From the NCBI RefSeq assembly GCF_910596095.1, contig NC_056551.1, forward strand, positions 3,522,501-3,586,500: DNA of 64,000 nucleotides, read 5' to 3'. The translations under genes were made by a program, and so were the position numbers. The stretch comes from Thunnus maccoyii. Lineage: Eukaryota > Chordata > Actinopteri > Scombriformes > Scombridae. Shown piece by piece: positions 14,201 through 27,368 of this stretch (position 1 is its first letter; each line of letters opens with the position of its first letter). A model generated the notes under the pieces. It had not been told where the DNA came from, did not search any database, and saw only the letters and a program-made list of their open reading frames with translations.

Positions 14201-15095
14201 TTTGGCTTTTTTAGATGACAAAAACGACTCCAGAAGTCACTGTATAAGTATATTTTTATGAGAATCTAGTTCCTACACCATTTTCCTACACACTGATTCA
14301 CTGGGGTCTCCAACCTGCAAGTTACTCTAACTACAAGGTTTATTTGAAAGAGACCGATACAGGACTTTATCTCAGCTGTGTTTTTTTTCTTTTCTTTATA
14401 GGATAAAAAGAGAATCCCTCCTGTGTCTGTGACATGCTGTTAAGCGATAATTATATGTATTATGATAGGAGTGATTAAACTGCGTGTATGATATGGGAAG
14501 TGTCTTTAACCTCCAGCTTCATCACAGATCTCTTTAGTTTATTGTAAAACACGTTGAGCTCCTCAGACTTGATGTCTATGGTTGGAAGCATCTCCAGCCA
14601 CAAGCTGTTTGTACCTGTGTTATCAGTGAGGTGATGACACAAACACCTTCACACACAGACACACACACACTGCATTCCCCCTGTTAGATCAGTGTATTGA
14701 ACTGTGAAATGACTTTTTATTGGAGGACATTTGTTCATCTGTCACGCCAACATGCAAATAACAGTGTCTTCCTCCCAACAACTGAAAATAAACAATAAAG
14801 ATGAAATAAACAAACTCCTTCCACACCTTGCTACATCTTCACACTCAGCTGGTGCGAGATCAGGCATTGTGACCCTCAAATGATCTGGTAGGAATTCATC
14901 CTGATTCAAAAATTTGTCAGGGAATGATTGATTCTTGGTTGAAATCAGCCTAAATCGACACAGTATCTGTCTGGCATTACTGACTAGCCCCCACAAGGCA
15001 GATGAAAGAAGAGTTGATAAGATGTTTATTTGTACACCAAAATCACCTTTAATTACCACCATCTACTCAAGTCCAGCAATTACGTGAGCTTTACA
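11290..15095. other. Mostly unique gene-free DNA with a purine-rich block
   Basis: No exon was assembled here. A GC- and purine-rich block at 13150-13420 (GAGGAGGAAGAGGAAGAG, AGGGGAGGAGGAGGGAGG) stands out from AT-rich flanks and could be a regulatory or first-exon region, but no gene is attached to it. Confidence 0.4.
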
Positions 15096-16402
15096 CATAG
15101 ACTGTAAAAATATGGACGTAATCACTGTGATGTCACCAATTGGTTTGCGAACTGCCGTTTTGAAGCCTCAAGTGTAGCGATTTGACCATCGCCATCTTGG
15201 ATTTGGCCAAGTTTGATTTTTGGAGCCAGAAGTGACCATATTTGAATGAGAGGGTGGAGCTGACCATAGCGCTACCTGCTAGCTTGGTTAGCATGGTGTT
15301 TTTACAATTCATGGTTAACAGTGATAATGCTAATGCTAATGCTAATTTTTGCTAGCAAAAAACAGGCCTAAAACCGTTAAAACATAATGTACTCACCAGA
15401 AAGACTTATCGTCTTTCTATCGGTAGCAACTTGTCAATCACTATGTAGCCACGCCCTAAAGCATACGCTGCTTTATCGTCTATTTTACTCTAAATTGAGC
15501 CCTAATTTACAAAATGAACATCATGCTGTATTGAAGACTTGAAACTAGCAATTGAGACCATAAACTCATTAGGAAACAGTTTACTGAGGTAATAAATCAA
15601 GAGAGAAGTAGGGTCATTTTCTCATAGACTTCCATATAATTGGACTTCTTTTTGCAGCCAGTGGAGTTGCCCCCTGATGGCTATTAGATAGATAGAATTC
15701 ATTTTTCAGCCCCGGAGGTTGCCGCTTGGCTTTACATAGACTGTCCTCCCAAGAAAAATGTTCATGTGACAGTGCCCTCTTGCTGTAGGTATTATGACAG
15801 GAGCAAATGAGGAAATCAGATGACATTATTTTTGTGCAAGTCCCAACAAAACATCAGACAAGGGAGATCACTGTTCACTTCCTGTTTTCAACTGCAAGTC
15901 AACAGTGGGGTTTTTTTAAACCATGACCACAATTGTACCATAACCATATGGTTATTACAGTAACCATAACAACAATTACCTCCTAACCTTAAGGAAGCAC
16001 TTAGTTCCGCTACAGGTTTGCACTGCATTGAGATTGTATTCAATTATATTATTTATATAGCACCAAATCATAACAAAAGTTATCTCAGGACACTTTTCAC
16101 ATAGAGCAGGTCTAGACCATACTATTTATTTTACAGAGACCCAACATTCCCCCATGAGCAAGCACTTGGCAACAGCAGCAAGAAAAAACTCCCCTTTAAT
16201 GGGAAGAAACCTCAAGCAGAACTGGGCTCTAGGTGGGCGGCCATCTGCCTTGACCGATTGGGTTTGCGAGAGAAAGAAGGAGGGGGAGAGGGGAGAGAGA
16301 AACACAGAGAAGCACCATAACAACAATAATAACAATAATAGAAATTTGACTAATAATAATAATAATAGCAGGCAGGTGTGTCAAGCAGCACCACGGCAGC
16401 AC
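15096..16402 (+). repeat. Duplicated repeat block, copy 2
   Basis: Direct-orientation counterpart of 9389-10832, about 4.3 kb away. Same order of sub-segments, with small indels. Its right end abuts DNA leading into the Harbinger transposase relic. Confidence 0.8.
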
Positions 16403-16559
16403 GGGGTCCCTGCACCCATGGTCCAAGGAACCCCACAATCCATAACTAACTAACTGTTTTATGCAACAGGAAGTTGTTGGGGACACTGTGGGTCTCACAA
16501 ATCTTCAGTGTCACAGGTTGTACACAGGGTATCAAGGACACTTTCAAATGAGCTCCCTC

Positions 16560-17098
16560 AGTTTCCAAACCAACCTGCTGGGCTAAACAAAGTCAAAAGA
16601 GGGTTCTGCAGCATTGCAAGGTTTCCCAATGTTGTAAGAGCCATTGATGGGACATGTGAGAATCCAAATACCGTCAATTGATGAACATTTGTTTGTAAAC
16701 AGAAAAGGATATAACAGCCTAAACATTCAGGCCATCTGCGATCCCAATATCTGGTTCCTCAACTGTGTTGCCCGTTGGCCCGGATCAATTCATGACTCAT
16801 GATTATTGCAAAACTCCCAGCTTTACCTCGCCTTTGAGCCAGGAATCATCGATGGAATCCAGTTGAGGGGCTCTGGCTACCCTCTGAAACCATGGCTTCT
16901 TACTCCCTTCCCGATCCCTACCGCACATGCAGAGAGGAACTACAATGCAGCTCAGGGTTCAACTTGTAACACAGTAGAGAGGGCCTTTGAAGTCCTGAAG
17001 AGGTGTTTTCACTGTCTTCATGGAGAACTGCAGATGACACCTGACAGAGTCTGCAACATCTGTGCGACTGTTGTGCTGCATAACTTGGCAAGGTATGT
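16560..17098 (+). pseudogene. HARBI1-like transposase relic, second copy
   Basis: Readable blocks: [15 protein letters not shown] (first Asp codon 16646-16648), then in another frame an [11 protein letters not shown] segment followed by [19 protein letters not shown] and I-H-D-S (second Asp 16794-16796), then GYPLKPWLLTPF and NTVERAFEVLKRCFHCL (Glu codon 16977-16979), ending ICATVVLHNLA. All three catalytic acidic residues survive, but at least one frameshift and an in-frame stop after H-D-S break the gene. No terminal inverted repeats were identified around it; the left flank abuts the 15.1-16.4 kb duplicated repeat. Confidence 0.85.
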
Positions 17099-17169
17099 GA
17101 CAAAAACAGGCTATTTTAATTGCAAGCTATTTCAAATATTAAATACTTGATTATCACTTCTTTTCTATT

Positions 17170-17620
17170 GATGCTACAACTATGTAGTTTTCAGTGTTGC
17201 ATTTATGTTGCCTGGTTTTGGTTTTTTCTCTGTTTCCCTTGTGTGTTCCTCCTGTGTGTGCACCTCCTCTCACCTGCTCCCAGTCTGCTGTCACCTGTTG
17301 TCTGTTTACTTTAGTTCCTGTTTTATTTTGAAATATTTTCTCCTTGTGTCTGGTTCACCTTTACTTCCTGTGTTTGATTATCTCATGTGTTTCACCTGTG
17401 TCTCCACACCCTGTGTATTTATAGTCCAGTTCGGTCTTTGTCGAGTCGTCTGCTTTCGTGCTGTGTATGTTCCGAGTTTTTTCCTGTGTTTATGGTCTTT
17501 GTTCCTGGTCCCTGTGTCTCCTGTGACTTTTGAGTTCATTCATTAAATATTCATCATCATATCCAACCTGCCGTCTCTGCATTTGGGTCCACCTGCTCCA
17601 CCCACCCACCTTTGTGACAA
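17170..17620. repeat. Pyrimidine-rich fish interspersed repeat
   Basis: Contains GTTCCTGTTTTATTTTGAAA, CACCTGTGTCTCCACACC, GTCGAGTCGTCTGCTTTCGT and CTGCATTTGGGTCC, a pattern I recognise from many fish genomic repeats. Open frames here are side effects of low stop-codon content. Confidence 0.5.
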
Positions 17621-17639
17621 TGGAAGATTCAGAGGAGCA

Positions 17640-20600
17640 GAATGGAACTGGTCGATATGTACGACAGATTTATGTTCACAGACTTTTCTCTGCCTGAAAT
17701 CACAACTAAAAATCACATGAATCAGAGTCACTGTGTAGCAAACTATATAACAAATACTATTGTCTCAGTTTATTTTTTATAACTCAGGTGTTACAAGGAA
17801 ACATTTTAACTTTCTCACAAGACAATTAACATATACACATATATAATGTTCATTCAATAAATTATTCTGATGAATTAATAAATAATTACTCAAAACCCCA
17901 ATATCAAACAGATGAGCATTAGCAGATGAAACTCTTTAAATAATGTGACAAAAAGAAACACAGCATTGCAGTCTCAATAAATTCATGTTAAAACTTGCCT
18001 CAATTACAGAAACTTCTAGTTATTAGAAGTACACAATATATTTACTCCTCCATTAACTGCATCTAACTTCAGTTTATCTTGCTGAAGCTTTAAGACTTTG
18101 ATTTCAATTTTTTTTTTTGACTCAAATTGGAGATTTTGGTGTTGTTCGTTTAGCACCATGAACAGAGTTGCAGTGGTTCCTTCCGACACTGAAAGGCAGA
18201 CCTCTTTGCTCAGACCAGCTGCAGCTGACTGTCTCCCCATCTCCTGTCCTCTCTCCTCTCTGATCACCTGGCTCCCTTTCTCCTGCTCCCTGCCTTCCTC
18301 CTCTGCTGTCTCATTCAGAGCGCACAAAGATAGGGTCGCTCAGAAAAATAGAGACTGAAAGCGCTGCTTTATTCTGAAGCCCACGTTACAGCTTTTTTGA
18401 CATGTAATTTGCCATTAGCTTCCTTGTAGGCTGTATTTTAAGTCATTAGCTATCTAGCTACCGGCTCTATCTATATCTTCAGAACCATTTCCGTAGAGTC
18501 TTTAAGCTTTTCTTATGGTCCTCCTCCAGTTTTAGGATTTCTTCTTTTGAACGTTTCTTTCTTTGTGTCTTGTACCATATTTTTATATCTTTTATATGTC
18601 TTTGATGCTCCTGTCAGCCGTGGGACTGTTTACTGTTGCTGCAATTTTTTTCCATATCAGATTTTTTTTTTTATTGTTATACTCTTCACTGAATTTTCCA
18701 AATAAAATGTCCTTGTAACTGTTCCTCCATTCTATCCATTCTATTCCAAAAGACACATATTTTCTGCTGGGGTAAACTGAGCTGAGTGGTTGGATGCGGC
18801 CACTTTTTTATTCTGAAAAGGGCCTTAATTTACCCAGAATTCATTGTACCGTAGTCCTGTTTAAGATGGTCAGAACTAAACCGCATTGTGCAACGGATGA
18901 ATTCAGACGTCTATCTGAAGTATGACTACTTGTTTTATCTAAGCCATAATCAAAGTCTATCTTTGTGAAGCCGGCACCTGGTAATGTTCAAACTGTAAAA
19001 CTGTTTCAGACTCAAAAATACTGAAGTTACTTTTGCCTGATGAAGTGACAAATCATGATGTCTGACAGCACACAAGTCCAAAAAAAACCACATCACTGCC
19101 CATACTGCTTTCTTAAAAACTAGATTTAGTTTTAAGAAACTCTCTGTCCACACCCACTCTAATTAGAAACCTGCTTCTTGTTGCAGTGCAATTAAAATAA
19201 AACAGAGAGATTTTCTAAGCTGTGTGACAGTGAAACATGTCATGTCAATTCACAATCCAAGAATAGTGTCTGTTTCATTTCCATATGGAAACTGGGCTAA
19301 TTGGCTGTCAGTTAGTGAACAGTGAGCTGTCAAATCCACTCGCCGCTCATTTTAGAGAGAATAGCCACAGTAACAGCATGCTCATACTATGCTACAGGGG
19401 AGGAAACAACACACACAGCTGACGTGCTAATCCAGAATGATCTGCAGTGATTCAGGGAAATGCTAAGGAAAATTAGATTTTAAAATTACTAAAGGAAATT
19501 AAAAAAGTTAGAGGTTGAAGTTCTCACCTGCCAGTTACAGGTCTCAGTGCAGACAAATTTAAAGGGCCATATCATAGATTTTTAAGTATGGTTATATTAA
19601 TGCAAATGTTTGTTTTCAGAGGTATGGAGGACAAACTGAAGTCAAAGGTAAAATTTTCAACCGATATGTGAATGACCAATGGTATTTCTTGCATTTATTT
19701 GCATTTATAACAATGTGGTAAATAACACATTAACTGGGTACTAAGATTGTCTCAAACTTTGAATGCTGTGTCAACATCTGGGGTAATAAAAGGTTAAAAG
19801 GTCCTGAGACTGTCCTCCAGTGAAAAATGAGAGAATTAGTCATTTCAGCCAAAAGAACATGTTTCTTATCTTTCAGGTGACAAGGCCTCCTAGTGGCCAC
19901 AGTAATTATGCTTCTTGTCCTCTGGCAGCAAAGTATGTGACATTATTCTACAGTGATAGTCTGTAGAGAGAGGAGTTTAGGGTGAATGGGTGGGTCAACA
20001 AAACATTGGACTTTAACACAGGAGACTGCACTTTCAACCAACAGTGAATGTTTACTTTCAACCATGACCACAAACGAGCCATAACCTTAAGGATGTAATA
20101 TTTTAGACCTAAACCATGATGTTTCCCTGAACCTAAACAAGTTGTTTTTGTGCCTAAACCAAACTCAACCTTAGCCATCGGGTTGACACCTACGATAACA
20201 TACAAGAAAGGACTTGACAGGCAAGCTTGACATATTTGTCAGGCAAACAGGCCTCAATATCAACAACTCCAAAACTCAGGTAATGTAATTAATGCAACAT
20301 ATCTAGCACCAGTTTTAATAAATAGCAAACCATTTAAATTTGAGGATGACCTCACACATAAGCAGCCTTAGCAAGGACATGAGGATACAGAAGGGGAGAG
20401 CAAGGTCCAAGCAATACAGCCTGAAAAGATAGGCCCATCCAAGGTAAAGTCCATCCTATTGTACTTTGTCAATGCTGACAGGATATCCAAGTTTATACAT
20501 GAAACAAAAAGGAGTGAGGCATCCTACAATGGGTGCTTGAGAAGGCCTAACAAGATCACAAACCTGGAATTATTTAGAAAAAACAAAAGAAAAAATTTGA

Positions 20601-22740
20601 TCAAAAAAAGGCTGAGGTGACTATGATGGCTGGACCATAAACTTTAAATTGAGGCATATCATATCCCAAGGACTGTGCTGAGATGCACTCTTCACTCTTT
20701 TAACCAGGTACTTTTTCATAGCTGAACAGTCTACACTTTCAGTCGCCAGTGAAGAAACTTTGAATCTTGGTGAATTTGGTGTGGAAGCTTTGTTCATGTA
20801 CAGAACACCTCCAAACCAGGTAAATCCTACCAGTGCTAATTGTTTGAAAAAACAGATAGAGATGGAACAAGGAGACTCTGTTACCACAATTCATCAAGCA
20901 TACATCTTAATGTTTGTTTTACATTTGTCCTTCCCAGTCCTGAAACCAAATCTCAACACTCCAGTAAGTTGTTAAGGTTAAAATATTTGTTCCTACAAAC
21001 GTGACTTTTTTTGGCAAACAAATAGAAGAAATGTAACTGAACTGAAGGGTAAAGAACAGATCTGTCTCTTCAAGAAATAAACTAAAAGACAGCATATCAG
21101 CATGCAGAGAACCTTGAGCCTCATTAGGATACAGTTTTCTTCTCTGTGTAATTCAACCTTTTCTATGAATGACTGTTAACACCTGTGTCATGTTGTGGTT
21201 TTACAGAGAATGATGATTTGGTATGTTATTTCAAAATAGAGGGATCTCTTTTCATTTTATATGAAAGGATGCTAGAAACCGTGAAGCTCTACAGAACCTT
21301 TCGGAAGACGTATAAGACAAAGACGTATAGACTGCCCATACCATTCAACAGTCCTGTCAATTGTTAGCAAACAGGAAATAAACTTGCATTTTTAAAGTTG
21401 ATTCAGAGTTTTATTCATGTCTTTCTTGGGTATTTGAACAGAAAGTGAACAGCTGCTCTGTTCTGGTTCAGTGTTCATTAAAACAGGACTGAATAAAATC
21501 CACCAGTGAAAGCATGTCAGTGATGAAGTGATATCTGGACAGAACGTCAGATTAATTTCCTGCTTGATAAAGGAAATATGCTAATTAGCTGCCAGAAAGA
21601 CATCAGAGTCCTCTCTGTTTATCAGGAGCAGAACCGCTGAATATTAAAGGCTCTTCACTGTAAGTCATGTCTTCTTTTGTGAGCGTTTCAGCTGTTTTCA
21701 TACTTCAGGCCCTTATTGTCCAAAGGTGAATCTGCAAATGCTGCATATACATTTAAGGACAGTCCCTTAACTTGTATAATGACCAGTATTTCGCCCAGCA
21801 GAGTCAGGCAGGCAACATGTGGTTTCAGCTCATGTGGCTTCAGCTCTTAGTCAGACAGCAGGTGATGAAGGCAGGATGCTCTGACTGACTGTGAGCTGGA
21901 AACAGGTCCAGCAGACGCTGATCAATAACTCTGCTGTCAGGAGCTGAATGTATGAGCTTCCATTTGTGCCAAAAGCAGGCCAACTGTACATCTATCAGGT
22001 TCTATTGTCGTTATCTGTTCAGCCAGACAAACAGCTTGTTTCTGGGTGTTTGTTCTATCACTGTCATCCAGATGTGTCTTTCTTCCTATTAATGTAATGT
22101 ACCCCATAGCAACATAAAAATCCTGCTCTCTGATTGGCTGTAAGGTGTTAAAAAATATATGTGGACATCTGAAACATGGTTCTAGTCAACAGTTTTGGTC
22201 TGGTTAACCATCACTCTAAATCAGATATAGGCAAAGTATATTCAACTGCAGGGAACCATAGCAACAGTACTGTTGCTTCAGGCTCTATTAGCAGTTAACT
22301 GACGTGGTGAAACTAAATTAGCCATGGGTTAAAATGACTACAAACACACTTTAAAACATGGGGGGTACAACACAGCCTGTCTTTATTCTCGAGGTAGGTG
22401 CACATGGTATATTTCAGAGAGAAAATTGCTAAACAGTGCACTGTACTTTAATTTGACATGTATTTGAATGTACAAAGTTCCCGTATATGTTTCCCTCTAG
22501 AGAGCCAAAGCGAAAGTGGAACCTCTGGGTTCTGTTCCAAAAGTAAGAAATTACATTTTCGTTGTTAAAAAATGTAAATTCGATTTTGAATAACCAAAAA
22601 TCCAGCCTTGGAACAGAGCCTTTCTTAACACCACGTCATGTTGTTCACTTCATATGTTAGACAATGATGGTATTTTTTTGAGTACTTCTTTTGATTTAGT
22701 TTATTCAATATTTGTGTATTAACTATTTGTTAATGTCTTG
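17640..22740. other. Gene-free stretch
   Basis: Apart from the repeat at 19870-20195, only short open frames without family resemblance are seen (for example 18016-18327 minus and 20621-20887 minus). Confidence 0.5.
19870..20195 (+). repeat. Interspersed repeat related to 10191-10430 and 15764-16010
   Basis: Shares GTGACA..GCCTCCTAGTGGCC, AACAAAACATTGGACTTTAA, GGGAGACTGC-like and ACCATGACCACAA segments with the two duplicated blocks. No ORF. Confidence 0.5.
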
Positions 22741-22747
22741 AGCAATA

Positions 22748-23276
22748 ATGCCAAAGAAACAACACCTCGAAAGCAGCCTGCAAAGCAACACGCTGACCTG
22801 AGGAGACATTCCTAGAAACAGGTTTCGGTGCCATGGAGGTAGCTAAGCTAATGGCAGCAATAATCAACTTGGAACAGACAGCACTGACAAGAATAGACAC
22901 CATGGACAAAAAAGTAGACTCAAAATCACATGAACTGCATAAAATGATTGACTCTCTGTCTACTGACTTGAAAGGCCAGATTTACACGGTTTGTGTGGAA
23001 CGCATGGCTTTTGTTGATATCAATTAAACCTTACTTAGCACTCACGCTCTTTTATGTGACTTATTTCCACCAACTGACTGGTTATGGCTACTCCTAATAA
23101 TTTGACCTCTAAGACTAAGACCTTCTCCACTAATTTCATTACCTGGAACTTTAAAGTGCTTAATAATACAATCAAGCAGAACAGGGTATTTACACATCTC
23201 CAAACTTTTAAACTAGATGTATTCCTACAAGAAGCACACCTTCTTGTGACAGAACATTGCACGGGTGCACAATCTG
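22748..23276 (+). mobile_element. L1-type LINE fragment: ORF1 start joined to ORF2 endonuclease start
   Basis: ORF1-like pieces: MPKKQHLESSLQSNTLT at 22748 and, from 22833, MEVAKLMAAIINLEQTALTR and a coiled-coil-like stretch (DTMDKKVDSKSHELHKMIDS). From 23083 the start of ORF2 is readable: N-F-I-T-W-N-F-K-V-L-N-N, then FTHLQTFKLDVFLQEAHLL and V-T-E-H-C, which match the N terminus of the L1 apurinic endonuclease (I-S-W-N-V-x-G-L-N ... L-Q-E-T-H-L). The catalytic Glu of L-Q-E is present. Most of ORF1 and nearly all of ORF2 are missing. Confidence 0.75.
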
Positions 23277-23889
23277 CGTAACTCTGCTTGTTACACACAC
23301 AGGACGCGCAGCAGTGCACAATCATGCAAAAGATTACAAATAAAAGGATTACAATGTGAAAGAATATTATTGTGTATATCAGCATATTTTAAAAAATATA
23401 TGTCATCATGGTTAGGCATAATATTTATCGGAATTAACTAATCGCAGTAATTACGGATAAAACTTATTTAAAAATTATTTGACCAAATCGTGGCAATACA
23501 CGGAGGTATTTAAACAGACAGACAACAACGGATCAGACACAGATCGACTTTCCTGCTGCATCAATACATGAGCACATGAGGAACACATGAGGAAATAAAA
23601 GGGGATGAAAACAATGATTAAACTAAAGAAGGAAATAAATCTGCACAGCTTCTAGCTGCTGCCAGCAGCAGGATCAGCACCTTGGAGAGCTGATCAAGTC
23701 CTGACAACTGTGTTGATGATTCTTTACATGATTAAATTTAATGATTTAATTTTTGAACAATATTTAACAAATATTCTTTAACATTTTGGAGATTACAGTG
23801 ATCAGGTTTCCATGCTTTCAGCAATTAAAACCCAACTGATTTGACCTGTTACTCCGTTACTGAACAAAACGATTTTAAAGAAGCCAGAG

Positions 23890-24370
23890 CTGTAATTAAA
23901 AAATAAACCTTTTCAAAAACCAAACGAAAATACATTTGCAACAAATTAATGAAAAGGATCTTAAACTGGTGGTCTGTGGCTGACCACAGGAGGGTTCAGG
24001 AGCAGCAGGGGCCAGTGTGCTCGTTATGGATCGTCTACTTTCACTTTGCACACAAGCAGATCCATTTCCTCTGCAGAGAAGCATCCCTTCTGGCAAATGC
24101 GCCATCATAATAGCAATCCGCCAAGGTACAAGGGCACCTGGCCCTTAAAGGGCATGGGAGATGACACTCTGATTGGTTTATTGCATGTTATGCCGAAAAC
24201 ATACCCATGATTAATTAGGAGACTATGGACAACCCCTTTGAACCATGTGCCTGGTGCATCGACCATTTTTCCACCGTTAAAATAGCAAAAGTGGATTTGG
24301 ACACACCCTAAATGCACTTGCGCCGTGCACGTCAGACCATGTGCTTTAGATCATTAAAATAGGGCCATGG
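23890..24370. repeat. Teleost interspersed repeat, class uncertain
   Basis: Contains GCGCCATCATAATAGCAATC, GGTACAAGGGCACCTGGCCC, GATTGGTTTATTGCATG and TAAAATAGGGCC. The composition resembles a repeat common in fish genomes, recognised from memory. Boundaries are approximate and no coding capacity was recognised. Confidence 0.45.
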
Positions 24371-27200
24371 TCTGAAGCAAGCATTCAGATTGAAAATGTG
24401 AAAACAACTCATGGAGTTGCATTGCTGGGGTTGTGTTTCTTGAGGTACTGGTGAAATATGAAATATGATCCAGGAAGTCCAGTTTAAGTAATAGATCAGT
24501 GAATGTGAGAGCTTATCAGATGCCAAAACACAAACAATGCGATTTATAAAGCAGGTTTTAAAGCTATTCTTATAATAAATTATAAAATAAATTCCTTGTT
24601 TATTGTGATTGGCCACTGTGATGTCAGGTTTGGCAAAAGTTGAGCTGGTTCAACTTTTTTGCTGGATGAACCTGCACTTTTTTTGCCAGAGTCCTCTGTG
24701 TTGGCACACCAGCTGCCTCGACAAAGGACATGTTGACGCTTCTAAGAATACTGGAGGGGTCATGAGAGTTTAGCCATTCACTGTTTATAATCAATTAATA
24801 ATTGATCAATTTATAAAAAGCCGGGGCTCTGATTGACTAGCTTGCTGCCAGCACAACAGCTGGCCAATCAGAGCTCCTGTTAGCTCCCAGAGAACTGAGC
24901 TTCATTTGACTTTTAGGTGGACACTGCTCACATATCATCAAGTGAAAGCTATCTTTAACAAGATCAAATAAACAATGAGAGGGAATATAAACAACAGACT
25001 GGCAAGTATATGAAAAAGTAAGTTTATAAATTTAAATTTACATAAATTTAAAACCTTCAAACAAGTTCAAACAAGCTTCCGTTTTGAATTTTTTTCTTTA
25101 CTGTCAGTTATACTTTATTTCTTTATTGTCTGTATTATTTTCTTTTTGTTTCTTTGTCTCTGCCCTTGTTGTATTTGCTGTTTCTTTGTCTTTGTATATA
25201 TCATTGTCTCTGTGCCATCATCTCTTGTAGCTTTTGTTGGTCTTTGTCTCTTTACCGTTGTCTTTCTTTGTTGTTTTTGCCGTCACTGTGTCATGGCACG
25301 GAGTAAAGATCACAGAAACTTTCTGACTGTGAATGCTTTGTAGTTTCTAGATTCTTTTTATAAATACCAACAGTGTGCTGGGGACATATTTGGGGATTTT
25401 GGATCACCACTGAGCACTTAAACAAAATGAGCTTTACTGCGTGAGAGCTTTAGTGTCTGAACAGGCTCCGTAATGAGCTGCTGAGAGCTTCAGTCCTGAA
25501 AATCACAGAGCAAACAGAGCCATCATGGAGGGGAGTCTGTCTGTTAAACTCAGCACTAGTACAGATTACAGCAGATAATGTGGAAGAGCGAGCCACTCAT
25601 GTCTCAGCCCTTTCTGAATCTTAATACAGAGGACTCATCTGGACAGACAGCTCACTGCTGCCCCCTGCTGACCAACACTCTTTCTTGCCTCCTACTATCC
25701 AACTCTGATGTTCTGTTTGATGTTGTTTGTCTTCTTCTAGAGATAACTTTAATGATCTAACATGGAGCATGTTAGGAAGACACATCGAAGAGGATTATAA
25801 TACAACAAAGATCAGACAAACATTAATAAGGTGAGTAAACTTCTCACCTTTTATTTATGTGTGACTCTTTGGCTCTTTGCCTTTAAAAACTTACAAAAAT
25901 GTTTGTCGTTATTTTTAGAAAGATTTCCCAGTGAGAAAAAAGGGCAGAGAGGCAGAGGTGTAAAAAAACAAATAAATAAAAAATAAAAGGTAACACTCCC
26001 AGGTGTTTTGACCCCAGTAACCCCAAAAATCCCTGAAGCTAACGGGTCAGTATGATCTCAGTCAACTACAGAAAATAGTGTAAATGCAGAATCCAGAACA
26101 CTATCTGGAGAATTTGTTTCTTTAGCAGTGGTATAACTCATATATATTCATCTGATAATGATTTTGGCTCACAAATGGAACAATTTTTCAAATCATTTGC
26201 AAGAAGTTTATTACATTTTAGTTAGAAAAGCAAATGAACAAAGACAGAATGAAAAGTATTTGTCTCTTTGTGGTCTGTAACTGTCACCAAATGTCAATCT
26301 GCATGTTACATTATGCATGTAGAAATTTTGGTGTGAAGAATGGTGAAAAAAAGCAAAATCCAGGATTTATAAATTTTTAGACAGTCACCAAAATGGCAGC
26401 ACAATTGTGTTAAGCAAACTAACAGACATTTTACACTAACAGAAGAAGAGGAAGGAAATGAGAAAGAAGCAAAAGAAAAAAAAACTATAGCAGTTTGTTT
26501 GACAGGTCCTGTAATTGCTAACAAACTTTCTGAGATATGTCCTGGAAAGAACTCTCCGTCAATCGGTACCAGTACTAAGATGATGTTCTTGTACAATATA
26601 TACACAGTAAATGCCAACTTGTTTATTTGAGTTTGTAAGAAAGACATAGAAAGTAACAGGAAAAGGTTACAATGAAAACAGAAGATATAGAGTTGGGTGG
26701 AGTTCATTTTGACTCCCAGAGGAATTTGCTTGAAAAATCAAATATCTTGACTGGGTTGACTGAAAGAACTGAGGGAGACCAATCTACAAAGTATTTATTC
26801 ATTTATATTTAATCATTTTATTCTCTACAGTGTCTCCACTTTCGTTCAGACTCAGAGACAAACGGTTGAAATTATTCATTTAAAACCATGTTTATTTGGA
26901 AAGATGAAGGAGGTTTGCACAGCTTGCCCTGATTTACATAATTTTGAGCGAGTCCTCGTTTTCCTGAATCTCTATAACGGAGCTGGTGAGTACAAGGTTA
27001 GCATGACCCATAGAGACACATTTATGGGAAATACATCATGTAGAAATAAACTGGAATGTCCCTTTAAATACCACTGAAAGATTTTACTTTTTTACTTTTT
27101 AATTTATGTGGTCTGAATTCTCCTTTTTGAAGCTTTCAGTAGCCAATTTCAGGTTGTTGAATTACAAAATTTTCCATTATACACAGTATATATATTACTC
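24371..27200. other. Gene-free AT-rich stretch
   Basis: The longest open frame is 26306-26707 minus (133 codons). It is Phe/Leu/Ser-rich with no motif, and I see no splice or family support. Confidence 0.5.
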
Positions 27201-27202
27201 CA

Positions 27203-27368
27203 TTTACACCTGGTAATAAAATGTGATCTCTATCTGGATACGTTATTTGGCACAATTGAGAAAACAAGAACACATTTTAATACCAGATGTAAATGCAAAG
27301 ACATCGGATGTCATTATACAGATGATGTATCCAGATACAGATCACATGTTAATACTGGGTATAAATTG
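27203..27368. repeat. Short fold-back (inverted repeat) element
   Basis: Left arm 27203-27240 (TTTACACCTGGTAATAAAAT.. to ..TATCTGGATA) and right arm 27328-27368 (TATCCAGATACAGATCACAT.. to ..GGGTATAAATT) are imperfect reverse complements about 38-41 bp long around an 87-bp loop. A related but weaker arm pair lies near 32911-32990. The structure is MITE-like; no coding capacity. Confidence 0.6.

Noticed and set aside
20355..20900. Possible diverged transposase or gene fragment
   Set aside because: Several moderately open frames on both strands but no motif I could name.
26306..26707. 133-codon minus-strand ORF
   Set aside because: No motif, AT-rich codon content, no splice partners; consistent with chance.
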